Source of the DNA: Stichopus chloronotus
Taxonomy: Eukaryota; Echinodermata; Holothuroidea; Aspidochirotida; Stichopodidae
NCBI GenBank assembly: GCA_021234535.1
Contig: CM037830.1
Location: 35,588,937-35,652,936, forward strand
Direction: 5' to 3'
Length of the DNA: 64,000 nucleotides
Shown here: positions 35,600 through 50,500 of the stretch, in pieces
Layout: each line of letters begins with the position of its first letter
Numbering within the stretch: the stretch's first letter is position 1
Made by a program: the position numbers and the translations under genes
Notes under the pieces: model-generated
Told to the model about the DNA's origin: nothing
Databases searched by the model: none
The model's input: the letters and a program-made list of their open reading frames with translations, nothing else

Positions 35600-38500
35600 A
35601 AAAAATGTGATTAGAAAGTTGCAGATTTATTGTTGAAATGCAGCGATGAGCAACTGAACAATGAAGGAGTCCACACCTTAAAAAAGTGAAAAAAGCAAAG
35701 AAAGTAATTTGAAAAGCAGAAGAGGACCAATCAAGAAAAGTCTACCAAATGCTCATCATGTCTGCTGTGGCGGTCTTCACGTGTCACCCAAGCTCCCACC
35801 CCTTCCAGACACGTCGCATAGATCTAAACGAGCCCGTCAAGATCGGAAGATCAGTAGCTAAAGCGAGACCCGCCCCCGAGAATGCAATATTTGACTGTAA
35901 AGTCCTCTCTAGGAATCATGCATTGCTCTTCTATGACAAAGAAATGGGCAAGGTAAGGGCTCATTTTTGCTTTCAAATTTTGAAGTTTCTTCTTTTTCTA
36001 TTTTTATGAGAGCTTATTATGCATAATTTATGTTCCGTGCAGTTTTAAAGTGATTGTTAGTATTCCATTTCAGGCTGTTTATGTCGTATGTCTCATGAAA
36101 AGATACCCAGCTGAAAGATGTATCCTGTAGTGGCTTCAAGGGATCTGTTACAATGGGAGAAGCCTTTCAGACTTTAGTTTTTCAGTGGTTGGTGGGGGGG
36201 GGGAAAGGAGAGGTGGGGGAGGAGAGGTGGGGGAGGAGAGGTGGGGAGGAGAGGTGGGGAAGGAGAGGTGGGGGGGATAGGGGAGGAGAGGTAGGGGGAG
36301 GATAGGGGGAGGAGAGATGGGTGGGTGGGCGGTTGAGATGGGTGGGTGGGCGGTTGAGATGGGTGGGTGGGCGGTTGAGATGGGTGGGTGGGCGGTTGAG
36401 ATGGGTGGGTGGGCGGTTGAGCAAGGCATGATTCTTCTTTTGCATGATTCATATCATCTTAGTATTTGTCAGAATTTAACGACTGTATTAAATGTTATTT
36501 ACTTCCCAATTGCTGATGGGCTAAAGCAGAAAGGTGATTGTCATAGACCAAATAAGGGTGTAATCATACGTGAAACAAATCTCTGCCCTTTGCGAGGAAA
36601 AGTTGCAAAAGGACTCTTTAACATTCCAGCAAGAGCAATCAAGATATGCAAGAAGTTTGTCAGTTCTAACCATGATAGAAATTAACAATCAAACTGTATA
36701 GGTCATGCAATCAGTGAACATGTTATGTGAAAGCTAGTTAGAAGGAACGTTTTATCAGTACTGTGCAGTTGGCTACATTTATTAGTCCATGGTTATTAAA
36801 TTGTGAAGGAAAATAACTGAACCATCAGTGTTTGTGCTAAGAAATTGAATGTGGGAGGGAACTGCCTCCCCAAAAAAATTTTTGAGAGGGATTTTCAAAA
36901 TCAAAGAGGGACTTGTTACTTGGTAAAGATTCTAAATTGCACTGTACTGTGTATTTATAGTTGTAGCTACCACCTCAGCTGTGGGACAGTGTACAGGATA
37001 TTCTTACGAAAGATACATATTGTGCAGAAGTCGGATTCACGCAATCCAGCACCTTAGAACAAACACTGAGAAACCATGCATGTACTGTTCATACACACAA
37101 TGTCGCATCTCCAATTTTCTGTAGGATGATGTTTGTGATGTGCATGATAAACTACATCAAACTTTTAAAGAAATAATCTGACGAGCCTACTGTTTCAAAC
37201 TTTGACACTTTTTTCTATAATCCTTTCCAAAATACAATTAAAAAATGGTAGAGTAATATGGGCAATGTGTTCACAATGAAAGCACTATGGCAACTCATCA
37301 TGGTACATCATCTGTCTGTCCTTCCCATGAAATTCCTGTAGCTTACACTTACATATACTCACAGCATGGTAAGTATACAGTTTATTGAGAAAAAAGGTAG
37401 CAGATTCCCTTTGTGTGAATGTAAGTTTATACCAGAGAATTTCAGTTAGTCAGATTAAAGATCTCTAGTTTTGTCAAGCGTTTATAATTTTATCAGGGCA
37501 ATTTACATCTTGTAGTACAAAGTTTGTCAAAGACTTTTGTTACATATGGTTGGAATTTGAAAGTTTGTTATTCACATTCACTAGAATGTGTTGATAATGG
37601 AGTAAGTACTGTAGTCATACATAAGCTGAAAAAATCACCGTAAGATTCTACGTAGATGTGGTCACTGTCTGTCGTGTCAATGTCTCATAATACAAAATAA
37701 ACAGAATCACGAGGATGACAAGCTTTCTTGGCTCAAATTTTCGTGTTTTGGTATATTGAATTATAAATATCACTGATGGACAGTTTTGCAATTGTACGTG
37801 AGTCAGGACAGCGTTCATGACCTTCCGATGCGTTGAGATGAAGGTACAGATTAAGAAAATTGAGCGCTCAGAAATTACCTCACTTTCGTTTTATCCATCA
37901 TTACTACAGGGAGGCATTAGTCACAGACCATCAGTTCAGTGTGAATGCTGCAAAAGCTTGGTTTAGAAGACACTGTCTCCATTAAGGAAATGATAGGTCA
38001 ACAAACTGAGAAAATTTATGGACTCTTTGACTTTTGATTTAACTGGTCTTGCTCAGTTCACTGCATGCCATGTTGCAGTATTGCTGTTTTGCAAATGCCC
38101 TGGAAAATGCTAAAAGCATACAGGTAGTACTGTACCAGTTAAATTCAGCAATAGAGCTGCATTTGCGTGGGCACATTTGCACTTGTACTGTAAGTCATTC
38201 CAGCTCATGTGTTAATGGTATTTAGGTTTATGCATTTTGATCATTTATTGCTTGGGTGGGAGGTATATCTCATTCTTATCTCAAGTACAGTATGATGCAA
38301 GATATCACACTGCCTTGATATTTTAAAGTATATGTTCACAAAACCTATGTTTGGCAACTCTATCAAGTGAGGAAGGCTGTGGTCAAAATTATATGCAAGT
38401 CAATGCATTGTACTGTACATGCCTCTGAATGCCATACATACTGTATAGAGGAAGAGCTAACTGAGATGGTGGCACTGTACAGTAGTACTCTTAAAATATG

Positions 38501-41500
38501 CAGTTTGCTGCATGAGGACTATGATTCATTCTAGATCTATGGATACAGCTTTTTTGATATAACAGTTTAAAGAGCTCTACATTTCAACCAATCAATCATG
38601 AGCATAATCACGAGCATTTTGTGTCTGGTATTGCCGTCATCTCAGAGATGAGATGGGTCATTAAATAAAATGAAGTGTGTTCCCCTCCTGACTCAGTCTG
38701 CTGAAACTCTGGAGAAAAGTCCTCTAAGGTTTGTTTATTATTCCCTCACTCTATGGATAATCACTAACAGAGCGTCTATGGAATGTCCATTTCACCTTTG
38801 CTCTTTTTCAGTGGTACTGTACAGTGCCTCACACATCATTTGCTTGCTTCTCCCTGTTAGGACAATGCTTACTGGAGCAATTTCATCTTGTAGCATACAT
38901 TACTGTGTTCTGCTGTACAGTAAATGCACAACGTGCCAATGCAACATTGCACAGTGACAAGAAACATGCGAGTGCATTGACCCAATTTCACAGTCAGTAC
39001 AGAAACACATCTCAGTACATGGACTGTGGGACTTCATTGCCCTGAATTGCAATACGTAACTGTAGAGCTCTGTAAAGGTTTGCACAGTTCAGAGTACGAT
39101 GTTGCAATGGCTGTTTTCATGTGGCACAAGAGTTTCACCCTTACTACAACAGTGCCACAGAATGTTAGCACCAATCAGCTCATCAGTTAGAACGATTGAT
39201 TTTGGCCAATCACAGTGATGCTTTAATAAACAACATCTCATGCGTTGATCTGATAGCATGTATTCTGTTTAAAGCTGGAATATGAGTGGAAAATTTGTCA
39301 GTGAAAGTCAAATTCAGCAGAATATATAGTTACTACGAAAAGACATTTGTTTAAACCCCATTTTGCATAAATGAATATTCATGTATCCATTCCATTGGTC
39401 TGTTTGATTTCAAGTAACAGTGATTGACTGCTGTGCTTTCTCGGAGAGTGTGAATTTTGTAGGGGCAACAAAGATGTCAAGACAATTTTCATACCCAAAT
39501 ATCTGGAAAACGAGTTACATAGTTCTCTTTCAGATGTTGTGACAGGTGATCTTTTTCCCCTACTTTCTCTTCCCTCAAACCAGGGAGGTGCTAAAGGAGG
39601 AGATACAACAGAAGTTTCTTCTTTTGAAGTAGCCTAATTCCCGCTACAATCGTCTCTTTATTTCACCTCTTGAGGATTCAATGGGATGAAAGGGTATTAG
39701 GACCTTAACGTAAAAGGTCTATGTTGTCTACTCCGTTGTAAATTACCCATCAACAAATTTTGTCTATAGGAATAGCATTGCCAGTCGTTATTCTTGAAAA
39801 TCAGTTTTCAACTTCTGACGCGGTCCGACCCCTTTCGCAGTGGAAAAATTTGATGTTGTGTAACTTATTGAACATGGATACACCCTCTGCAAACTTGCGA
39901 AAATCAGAGAAAATCGATAAAATGCAAACGTAAAATATAGTCTTATGATCGTTTTCGGTATTTGCATATATGGCAAAGGTCTATGTCTTATTCTTTTATA
40001 CCAGTCTGTCTTGATGCGAAAGAGATAGCCAGTCGTTTCGATTTTTGAGACAGTAGTTTTTAGTTGATTGTTGGCAACGAACCTCGCATCAAAACTTTTT
40101 GCTACACAATCCTTTTCAAAGATTACAAGCAGGTGTAAATGAAGATTACTTGGATGTCCCTAGAAGTAAGATACATCACACAAAAGTAAAACAGAACTCT
40201 AGGCTGTTCTCATCCCTTCTTGAATTGAAAGTTATCACGCAGGAGAAAATCTAACAGGATTAGCATAACTTGAAGGACCCGTTGTATCTCCTTCTCTAGC
40301 ACCTCCCTGCTCAAACACTGGCAAAGGCAGATCTATGAACAGGTGATTCCCAGTACAACTCATATTTCAGCTTTAAAATAATGTTTGGTACTACTACCCT
40401 TGTACTCTTCAATATTTTAATCTATTGGCGCTAAGCCTTAAGATTATGTTTATTACCATGCAACTGAACTGTTCCTGCCCTCACTATTTTTGTGGCTTTA
40501 CTGGAACGTGTGGTGATAAACCATGTTGTCCTTTTTTCTTTGTTGACTTGGTTTCTATGGTTCAGATGTGTTAGGCTGATCCTGCTGTATGTGTTGACTT
40601 CATTGTTTTTGAGTATTTACGGTACATCTTGCTGCATTGACTTACTGCAGAATTTCAAGTCAGATCTATAGGAAACATCTACAATCTTGGACAAAATACC
40701 TTGGGACACCCCGCCCCCCCATTCAATGTTGGCTGTAGGATTGCTGTTCAAAGGGTACATTCACTTCTATAGCACAACATTGGAAAGGGGCGCGGGGTTC
40801 ATGTTATCCTCTCGCCTAAAATTCAGTATTGTATTTGCAACGTACGACAAAGTGTCCCAACAATTTTGTCCAAGATTGTCTGAGAATTTCGAGGGTTTAG
40901 AGGCATGCGCGGGACACAGGAAAAATCGTCAATTTGAAATAAGTTAAACGGCAAAATGGGGGGTGTTATTCCTTTCAACAAGAAACATCAGCAGCGCATG
41001 TTTGGCATGTTTTGGACCTATATTGAAGTTGCTTTAGTGTGATAATATTATTGTGTGAATGTTGTCAATTTTATTACGGAGTAAAGGGAGGAATAAGTCA
41101 AATCCACGTATTTGCACTAAATGTGCTGAATAAAATGCAGTCATTGGGGAGGTAACATCATAACTCCAATGCATCTTGTCGACCAGGAAACTCCTTTAAA
41201 ACATTTTGTATGATACAAATGACGTAGTTTCGGCTCAGACTCTGATATTGAGACAGGTACGGAAGAAAAAAAACAAACAAAAACAAAAAACACCCCCCCC
41301 AAAAAAAAACAAACAACTAACATGTTAGTCACTGCGGTTCGTTGAAGAAGATCGATGTATATGTGTTATTTATTCAAATTGTTCACAGTGATGACATGGT
41401 GCCTGGTATTAATGTAACTACGCTTAATGACTGTTATGACTGACTTGCAGGTTAATCTGGGTAACAAAGTGTACTATCATTGTACAAAATAAACCCCTAA

Positions 41501-44500
41501 AATGCAAATTTAATAAATGTGACGTTTGCTCATATTCACATAACAGTGACTTTGTGGCACCCATTCTATCGTACCGTACATGGTGCACTGTAATATGTCA
41601 GTCATTTTAAGCAGTTTCAACGGACTTCAGAGTACATATTTGTTGTTAGAGCTGTATCATTATATTAATATTTATATTAATATATATATATATATATATT
41701 ACCTTATGTTATATATGAATGAATGAAAAATGAGAAGTTGACAGACATTTGAGTTTATAAATGGATAATTGAGCAGTGAAAAACACTATGGTCATGCCAT
41801 GAATGAAACCCCGGCCTCCCCATCCAAGCTGACTTAGACCTAACAACAGCGTCCGACAGTATAGGTTAATAAAACCCACGTTCTACCAAATGTTTTGACA
41901 GGAAAATTTAAGGAACCCGAGGGAAAATTGTGTAGATCACAAGACTGAAGATTACATATGTTACCAGCTTCATGCAATGTAAAAATTGCAGTCACAAATC
42001 TTGATTTAGTGGCCAAAAATGTGAAAAACCAGCCTATACTAACGTTCTACCATTATTTTAATATTAAGCTGAATCTACAGTTCTGACTTTAACGCATTTT
42101 GGTAGAGCGTGGAGCTACTTCAGAATATATTATAACTAGGATTCCTACCACCATTGCAATAACACTCCTGTTGCAACGCAATGCAATAGCTGCCCATCAA
42201 TGATATTTCTAAACGCAACTATTTCTGTCCGCATGCAAAACCATAAAACAATCTATCCATTCATCATCACTCCTTCCAAACAAAACATATACAAATAAAC
42301 CCCCAAAATTAAAATTAAACTTGTTATGTTCATCGTCGAAATTCAGAATACTTTCATTTGAAAATCCCCAGACTCATGGGCCCCAATAACTAATTTTTAT
42401 GATGCACCTTGTCCAGAAATGTTCAATTTTCTTTCAAAATTTTGCTCCAAAATTGCTCCCAAAAAACTCAGACAATCTTGGACAAAACACCTTGGGACAC
42501 CCCACGCCCCCGTTCAATGTTGGCTATAGGATTGTTGTTCAAAGGGTACGTTCACTTCTATAGCGCAACATTGGAAAGGGGCGCGGGGTGTCATGTTATC
42601 CTCTCACCTAAAATTCTGTATTATATTTGCAACGTACGACAAAGTGTCCCAACAATTTTGTCCAAGATTGTAGGTCCCTCCCCCACCAAAAAAAACCAAT
42701 AACATTTACTGCTTTATTTCAGCCTTGAATTACTATAGATGGTTAAAAACTAGAGTGCTGTACTTTTATCACATTCAGTCTGTAGTACATCAAACATTGT
42801 ATGTAAATGCTGCGCAGTGTACGTACAGGAGTTGAAATATGTATGCTGTCTGACGTGAATGTTGTGTTTCTTTCAGGAAGGTAAATTTAAGGCTTATATA
42901 CCTTAAAATTTTTGTAGTGAATTGCTTTGCTTTACATTAAGGGATAATCACACCCATTTATGTTGCAAAACTAACAAGCCGTGTGAGAAATTGAGGGGTG
43001 TGGTGTATTCTGGCTGATCATGAACCTATTTTTAGAACTTTTTTATGTTACCCATAAGTATCAATTTACAGGACTTCGTGCTGCTCGTGCAGGGCGCTCC
43101 TGATGACGAACGACTGTTCACTTCAGAAATTAACGGCATTGTAAGCAATCAAAACACTTTAAATGAAAGTGATAGTGATACCTACTTTTGTTTTCTTTCA
43201 TGCCCTGTCAGCATTTATTGCTCAATGCAGAAAGGGAATAAGAATGGATAAAAAGAAAAGGTTCAATATATTGTTCAATTTGTAAATCAACATTTGCATC
43301 AAAAAGCATGAGTTGAAGTACTTCACGCTCGGAGGAATGTACCCGGATCCTTTTGACTGTCTTCATGAAGGCTACTGAACTTCTGTTAATGATTTAGTGA
43401 CCGTTTTGTCTACTAGAGACATTTGTTGTATTTCTGTGCGATTTGTGCAAGTCGGAGCTGGTTCAATGTAGTTTAGTAAATATCAGTCATAGCTATATAT
43501 CCCATACTGTAGCTATGCCCCCTGCCCTTTCTCCTTATCATGTTGTCACCCCCTTGTGTCTCAAACTTTGCTGCCTGCTTTGCTCAATGCGCAAATTTGA
43601 TTTCTTCGACTTGTAATGTTTGTTGAAGACCTGTATACTGTGAGTAGTCGTCATTTGTTTTCATACCCAAAAGCAGGCAAGTCGCCAAAGTGCAACAGAT
43701 AATTTTGTGAGGCCTTCCATGAGGGAAGTTACTGGACTTCTCACTTACTTGTCCCAGCATAACAAATGCACTCCCATCTTTTGTACTGGTCAAAAGTAGA
43801 TCTGCCTCCATGTGTGCTTGGAGTGTGGAGTTAAGGTTACTAGCATAATGATACTGTGGAGAACAATCAGTTGGTGACCATTTCCAAGGTTGCAGGTTAA
43901 AGTCGCTGATCCCAAGAATTCCGAGCAGATACAGCGCAGCCCTCCTGTAGATTTATGCACGTGTATGAGACATACATGTATTTCTCTGGCTTGGAGTACC
44001 ATACTGTGTGCTATCTATAGTCAGACATGGCTACCAGCACCTCTTTGAAATTCGCATACATGTGTGCTGTCAATAACATTGGAAATGGGATTGCTCGCAC
44101 AGTATTCTGTGCAGGTTCAGGTATGTGGCAATGACAGCGAAATTTTGATTTCCTTATAGTGAGGATTAATTATCTCTGGTACAAACTTCAGCTTCCTGGT
44201 GTCAGAAAAGTCAGGCAATTCCTACAGGAGATGTGATGCACGTGGAAGTGCAATTGAAGTACAGTACTGCTGTGAAAGTACTGGGACAAGTTGTAGTAGT
44301 CGTGGTGCAAACATATGTAAAAATTGAGAATATGTGAAAATTTCACGAACCCACTATTGTTGTTTAGAATTCTTGTTTCTAACACTCTTTTCTTTTTCAC
44401 CATTTCCTGCCGCATATAATTGGGCACACGGTTTTGTCTGATGATTCTGATTGAAATATCACTCACTGGCACAAATTTGCAGTTCAGATATTCTCAGAAT

Positions 44501-47500
44501 TCCCATAAAGGTGTGGCATGGTAGCTTATCGATATTTGGTAATTAATGAAGCATTCATGTGACTGTAAGTTCCATTCTGGTTAGCATTAAAGCTGTTTAT
44601 CACTAGCATCCATGAATAGCACAGCTGTAGCTCGGTGGCGGCGTCAGGCGGCCATATCCGAGACTTTTCCTCCAATTATTTGCATTCCTTGTAAATTCCA
44701 TACTGCCCAGCACTAACTTAAAAAAAATGTAGTGCAGTAAATATGATGGGAGAACTGGTCTTTTTGAGTTAATATTCTTAGATTTCATGAGCACTTACCA
44801 ATAACAGTGCGTGAAGATGTAGAGCACTCCTAGGGTGCTGCTCCTTGGACCTACCAGGAGCCCTGGTGTGAGCTTCTCTCCTCTACCAGCAGTGGCTGGT
44901 TCCTTTGCTTGGAGCCTGGCACTAAAATTTGTCAAGCTACATTCCTGATGCACAGAATATATACAGTGAATTTCACGACCTTGCTTTGATGCTAATTAGT
45001 AGTAGTACAGTGCACATGTCAGTGTTCTCCACAGGGGATTTTAGGGGGTAGCTTTCTCCCTAGCAAAAATTACCCCCCTGAAATAGTGACCTCTCTGAAA
45101 AATAAATTAAGTTCTCCTTAAAAAGCTCTGCTTGGCAGAGAAGTTGACAATATGTTTCTGAGTAGCACCATTTGCATCATTAGCAGATCTATCTAACATA
45201 AACAAAAATTTTCTGCAGTGAGGTTGGCCCCCTTCCCCGGTGATTGCACACGCACCTCACCCATGGCCGCCCCCTCACTTGAAAATCTTTCAAAAACAAA
45301 TGCATGTATATCATATGACAGGGCCCATTTCACTTTGGGATGCAACTTTGTAACCCAAGTGCAACAACTACAGTGTAAAGGCATTGTAAAGTTACTGCAC
45401 TGTAGAGTTGAATAATGGATTATTCAGGTTGATTATCAAAGGTCATGAGGAGGGAAGTCATCAGCATGATACTCAAGATGTATCCACTGAAAATTAGGCT
45501 ATGATAACTCTCTCAATCACAGACCTCAAAGTGACGAGGACTGCTGGCCTCAAAAAATCATGAAGAATACTTACAGTATATGGTAGTCATTCACAGTACT
45601 GTATATAGTGTTACTGCTAGATGTGCCGTGTGTTTAAGTGACATTGGCTTGTCCTGCTTTTGTTTCATTATGACTAGGGACACAAAATAGTTGGCCAGTT
45701 CTGTAAAAGCTTTGAAGACAGAATGTAGGCAATGTACTGTCTTCAGTACCATGTAGAGTACATGCACAGAAATGTCACCTTGAAAAATTCACCCGCACAG
45801 TAAGTATTGTAAAGAATTTTATACACCCAGAGGGGTTTATTTTGGAAACATAAATTTTTTTCGTTGAAAATATTGACATTACTTATTATTGTGAAACTCA
45901 GTAATCAAGAGGCAATATATAGGCCTAGCAAAGGAAATACTGACACTGTACAACACTCTACATCATCTGTTTTGCATTTATATGAAACTTTGAAAAGGCT
46001 TGTTAAAAAATGGTAACAGATATAAACAAAATGCCAATGGATTTTCACTCAGGGTTGTACTTTGCAACTTCTGTATGAGGCTAGCTCTTTCCTCTGTGCA
46101 TGTCACACAACTTTCAAACACCATTCATTTAAATCCAATGCTATTGCTGTGTATTGATTAACTATTGGTTCCCCTTTCATTTTGTGATGGAAATTCTCAC
46201 GACTTTCAACAGCCAGTAAATAAATACTCGCTGGACATGCAGTGTAGACCTGTAGATACAACAGACTGAAGTACCAGCTATACCACATGTAACGTCAGTT
46301 ATGTCTAGCTTACTGAGAAAGAATCAACACCCTGTGTAAATTTTGATAAGCCCCCCTCTTTTCTAAGTGTACAAGTATCAATAGTCCCCATCCATCAACA
46401 TCAGCAAGCTTCAGTATGTACAGTGTCTGTGTTCTCACTAGGCTTGCATTATAATATAGAACAGGATATGTACCATCCGAAGTTGTCTCCTCAAATAAAA
46501 GAGCCTGTGTAGATAATTGACTTTCAAATCAGCTTTAATTTGCTATTTAATTATAAGAACTGGTCTCTCTCTCTATTTTTGGTAGTTCTTCATCGTCTGG
46601 GCAATCTGCCATCGTGATTAACTAATTAAAAGGCAATGGTCCACTTGTTGTTTTAGTATTCTGGATTTCTGGGCAAACCCCCAGAGCATTGTCCTTTTAG
46701 AATCTTCCTTTTTTTTTTTATCTGTGGTCAGATTTGTTTTGATAGTGAAGATTTAAAATAAAATGAGTGGTGCATGCAGTCTCAGCTTATAGATCTGCAG
46801 TATTCATTTGTCTTTCATTGTACTGTGCAGTATCTCTGTATAGGATCTGTCGTAACTGTGAATTTGTCAACCTGCACTTTTGGCAACAGTTTCCATGAAT
46901 AATATGACAGAGTCTTTGAACTGAGGATGCAGTACATGGGCATTTCCTCTTTCTATGTAAGGTTCACCTATATTGTATTGTAGCTTGCGTTTATCGAAGC
47001 AAAAGCTTTGAAAACTTGCTCTTGGCCTGGAAATGACACAAACTGAGATCACCGTAAGCCAAACGGCCGTGTACAATGCTCTGTTCCTGCGATACGCAGT
47101 CGCTTTTCGTAGTGCCTCTCGCATTCTAAGTGCAGAAGAGAATCTGTGTCGCTGCTGGTGCTACACTGTATGTGGAGCAATAAATCCTACCGTGATGGCA
47201 GGATCATAAGTACCGTAATTAACAGTGTGATCAATGTGAAGTTTCTGACTTGTAAAACCAGGGAGGTTTGGGTTTCAAGTAGATGCATGCTTGGAGTCAT
47301 GATGAGAACAATGATGTTTTTTTTTTGCTTTCTGTAGAGCCGGGTACAGTATTCTGTGTATCACTGTACATCGTACATTGAGGTTCTGTACTGTATGACT
47401 TCAGACACAGCTGTTCATACTTAACATGTCCCCTCTCAACCAAAACACTCTATTTTACCAATATCAGATTGTACGTTGACAAAGTTAGTAATTATTCTTT

Positions 47501-50500
47501 GTTTTTTTCATGTAAAACAAGACATGTATCCAGTTTTCTGTGTAACTTGCAACTGGGTTTGTCAGATTAACAGCCCGAAGAAATTTGGTACCAAAAGCTG
47601 TCAATATTGTTTCATTTATTATGTCCCAGTTATTGCTGTATTAACTTTAAAGTTTTCAAAGCAAAAGTTACCTTACTTAAATTATGAACAGTTTGTCCTC
47701 CTCTAAAATTGATTGACGCCTACAGTATCTGCTCATCTCCCGGCGATTCTGTCTGCACAAAGCCATCTCCTATTTTGAACGAAAAACTGTCACTTTGAGA
47801 AGGCATTCGAGGATTTTCTCTGATAGCTCTTTTCGTTTTATGACGGCATATACATGCTTTTTCTTTCATCCCACAGTTTTGTTTACAAGACACAAAAAGC
47901 AGCAATGGGACATTTGTAAACAACCAGAGGCTGACTCGTGGCACCGGTGAGAATCCCGAGACGGAGGTGCGGTCTGGAGACATCGTCCAGTTTGGGGTGG
48001 ATGTGGTCGATACATCGAAACGAGTTGTCGGTGAGGATCAGATTTGTCAACTGTATTACGAAACAGGAATTTTGGTTATTCTGCTGGAGCACCCTCTATC
48101 TTGCACTTCTAACAACATGGTGGGGGGGGGGCTAGACATTGAGCGGAAGTTTTATTTATCCTGTATGTACGTGTATGTACTGCAGTCATTATACTGCTCA
48201 ACTTTGGAGAGTGCCTGCTGTATGCTGGAGGATTTTGCTCTCTATTTCCAGGCCATGTGGTCAGTGCAGTAGTCGTGTGATAACTTATCATTACTAGAAA
48301 TGCAAACCATGCGAATTTTGGAATTGCAAAGCTAGTCACAGGTGCTGTCCATGGATCTACAAGATCAAATGATGCAGATGATGCAGAATCTATATACCAT
48401 CTGCAGTCTCTCATCAAAACAAAAGATAGAAACAGGAAAACAAGAAAAATAAGCCAAATGTGTATCTCCCCAAAAGCCCCCCAAATTAGTTTGCCTGGTG
48501 GTCTGCCGCTGCTGGTCTTTGCCAGTCAGGTCCGATCAGGTTGAATCGCTGCCCGCCATTACTAGCTCAGAGATGGACTTTCTGACTGACACTTTACTTA
48601 ACGAACACTCAGTTAAAATAGCCATTACTTGTGGCAAAATTGACCAGACTATAGAGACTATGCCCTAGACTTTTAAGTTTCAAGCAGATTCCTCAACATT
48701 TAGATGCCTGTCACAAGACCTAGAGATTGCCATTCCCTGCAATTGGGGCCAAAAATTTTCTTGCACTGTCTGCGTCAGCTGTTGGCGAAGTTACACTACG
48801 ACAGTCCTGCCAGCTCCCTGAGACAAATCCCTATTTTGCTCATGAAAGATTTTCTCAAGTGCCGTAAAATGTTTTGTGTACCATACATGTGTGCATTAAC
48901 AATGCACAGTAGTGTGTTTCATTTGCAGTAAGTAATGTACTAGCAGCACTTTGAAACACATCAGTGTAATCAGAGATTGCGTAGTGTCTGCATGCATTCA
49001 TGTGTATTGCTGTCTTAGCACTGACAGTAAGTACAGGTATTAAAGTTGTTTACAATATGTGCTCCTGCAATAAATAACATCTTTGTAAACAGGCCCGTTT
49101 CTGGGGAAGCAATGCAACTTGACAGAAAACAGTCTATAACCTGGAAAAGTAATGAAAGTTTCAAGGGGTCATACGAAAATTAATCGAGATGTTGTGGAAT
49201 TTGACGCAAACCTGAAAAACAAATATTGTGGACTGAATTGCTGTGAGCATATGATTCACATTTAAGAGTGAAATGTAATAGCATGGCCTCTTTATTATGG
49301 AGATCTTAAGACTGGCTGATGTGTGTAACGGGAGAGCTTTAAAAAGAAACAAAAGAAACAAAAAAAAAGAAAAAGAAAACAGGATCACTCTTTTTGAAAC
49401 TAGGACATTTATAAACTTTTGTGACAAACATCTTTGAGACTGTGTGCATATGCCCGCAATACATAGTCTTGTAGGGGATTTATGCATTGTTGCTCATGCA
49501 TTTGTAATACAATGGTTGGTACTTGCTGTTCTGAAGTTTTCTAACTTGGAAGTTGAACAGCGAGAATAGGGAAGTCTACAATGCGGTTTTGTCAGTGCTT
49601 GACACTTTATCCATGAAGAAGCCAAGTACTAGATATTCATTCCACTTACATCACTTCTCACCTTTTTCAAATAGCACTACACCTTCACTCTGCCACGGGT
49701 GGCTGGTTACCCTCTGGTAACCTTTAATACTGCCCTCTAACCATCACCTTTGCCTGTACTCCACCTCTGTCACAGTGATTGTTTTCAAACCTCACCCCAA
49801 AGGAATGACAAAATGTTTACTTAAATGTGGTATTGGTTACTGAGGTATTTGGCATTGTTTCCCAAACTGTTGTAATTAATCACCTGCTTGGAAGAGTTAC
49901 TGTATCATAACTCCACTTTGAGGTAGTAAAGGTGTGTTGAGCACCAGGATTCCCTTTCAGTTGTGAAGACTATTGGCTGACAGTTAGACTGTTTACTCAG
50001 TTGTTTACAGTAGGAACTGATATCACGCTGTTCCTCAACGTATGATTTCCACACTCGGATGCAATTGCGGTGAATGGTCTCCAAAAGCTTAGGGGAAAAT
50101 CTTTCCTCTGTTTACATAACACAGCTCAGAGGAAACAAGAGTGACAATCTGTGTGCTTGGTCAGCATGTGTCCACATGGATCCTATATACCCATGTGAAA
50201 AAATGCTCCACATGTTCTGTTGTTGGTTGTATAAACAAAGCTCTATGTATGCTGTTTTGTTTTTGTTCCTGAGTATTATTATCTGAAACAGCAGACTAAT
50301 TAGTGACTAATTCTGAGATAAGTACTGCACTTCAGGGGTGACCATCATGATTCCATGCTACATTCCCCTGCCAAAGTATCATCAATAAAAAAGATGGTTC
50401 ACTGTAAGTCCTTTGCCTGATTTAAGAACACATACATGTTTAGAAAGTATGAGGAAATCACTGTTGCAGTAATTAAAGTATGTGTTATGTCTGGACCATT

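Larger units (their letters stand above)
35953..47876 (+). other. SLMAP intron of 11.9 kb
   Basis: Contains the G-rich minisatellite, nested transposons at 39.3-40.4 kb, two palindromic MITEs, a TA microsatellite and the candidate cassette exon at 43072. The rest is AT-rich sequence with no recognised gene. Confidence 0.8.

Noticed and set aside
36148..36685. Several long open frames on both strands with Pro/His or Gly/Trp repeats
   Set aside because: They are produced by the G-rich 14- and 21-base tandem repeats, not by coding selection.
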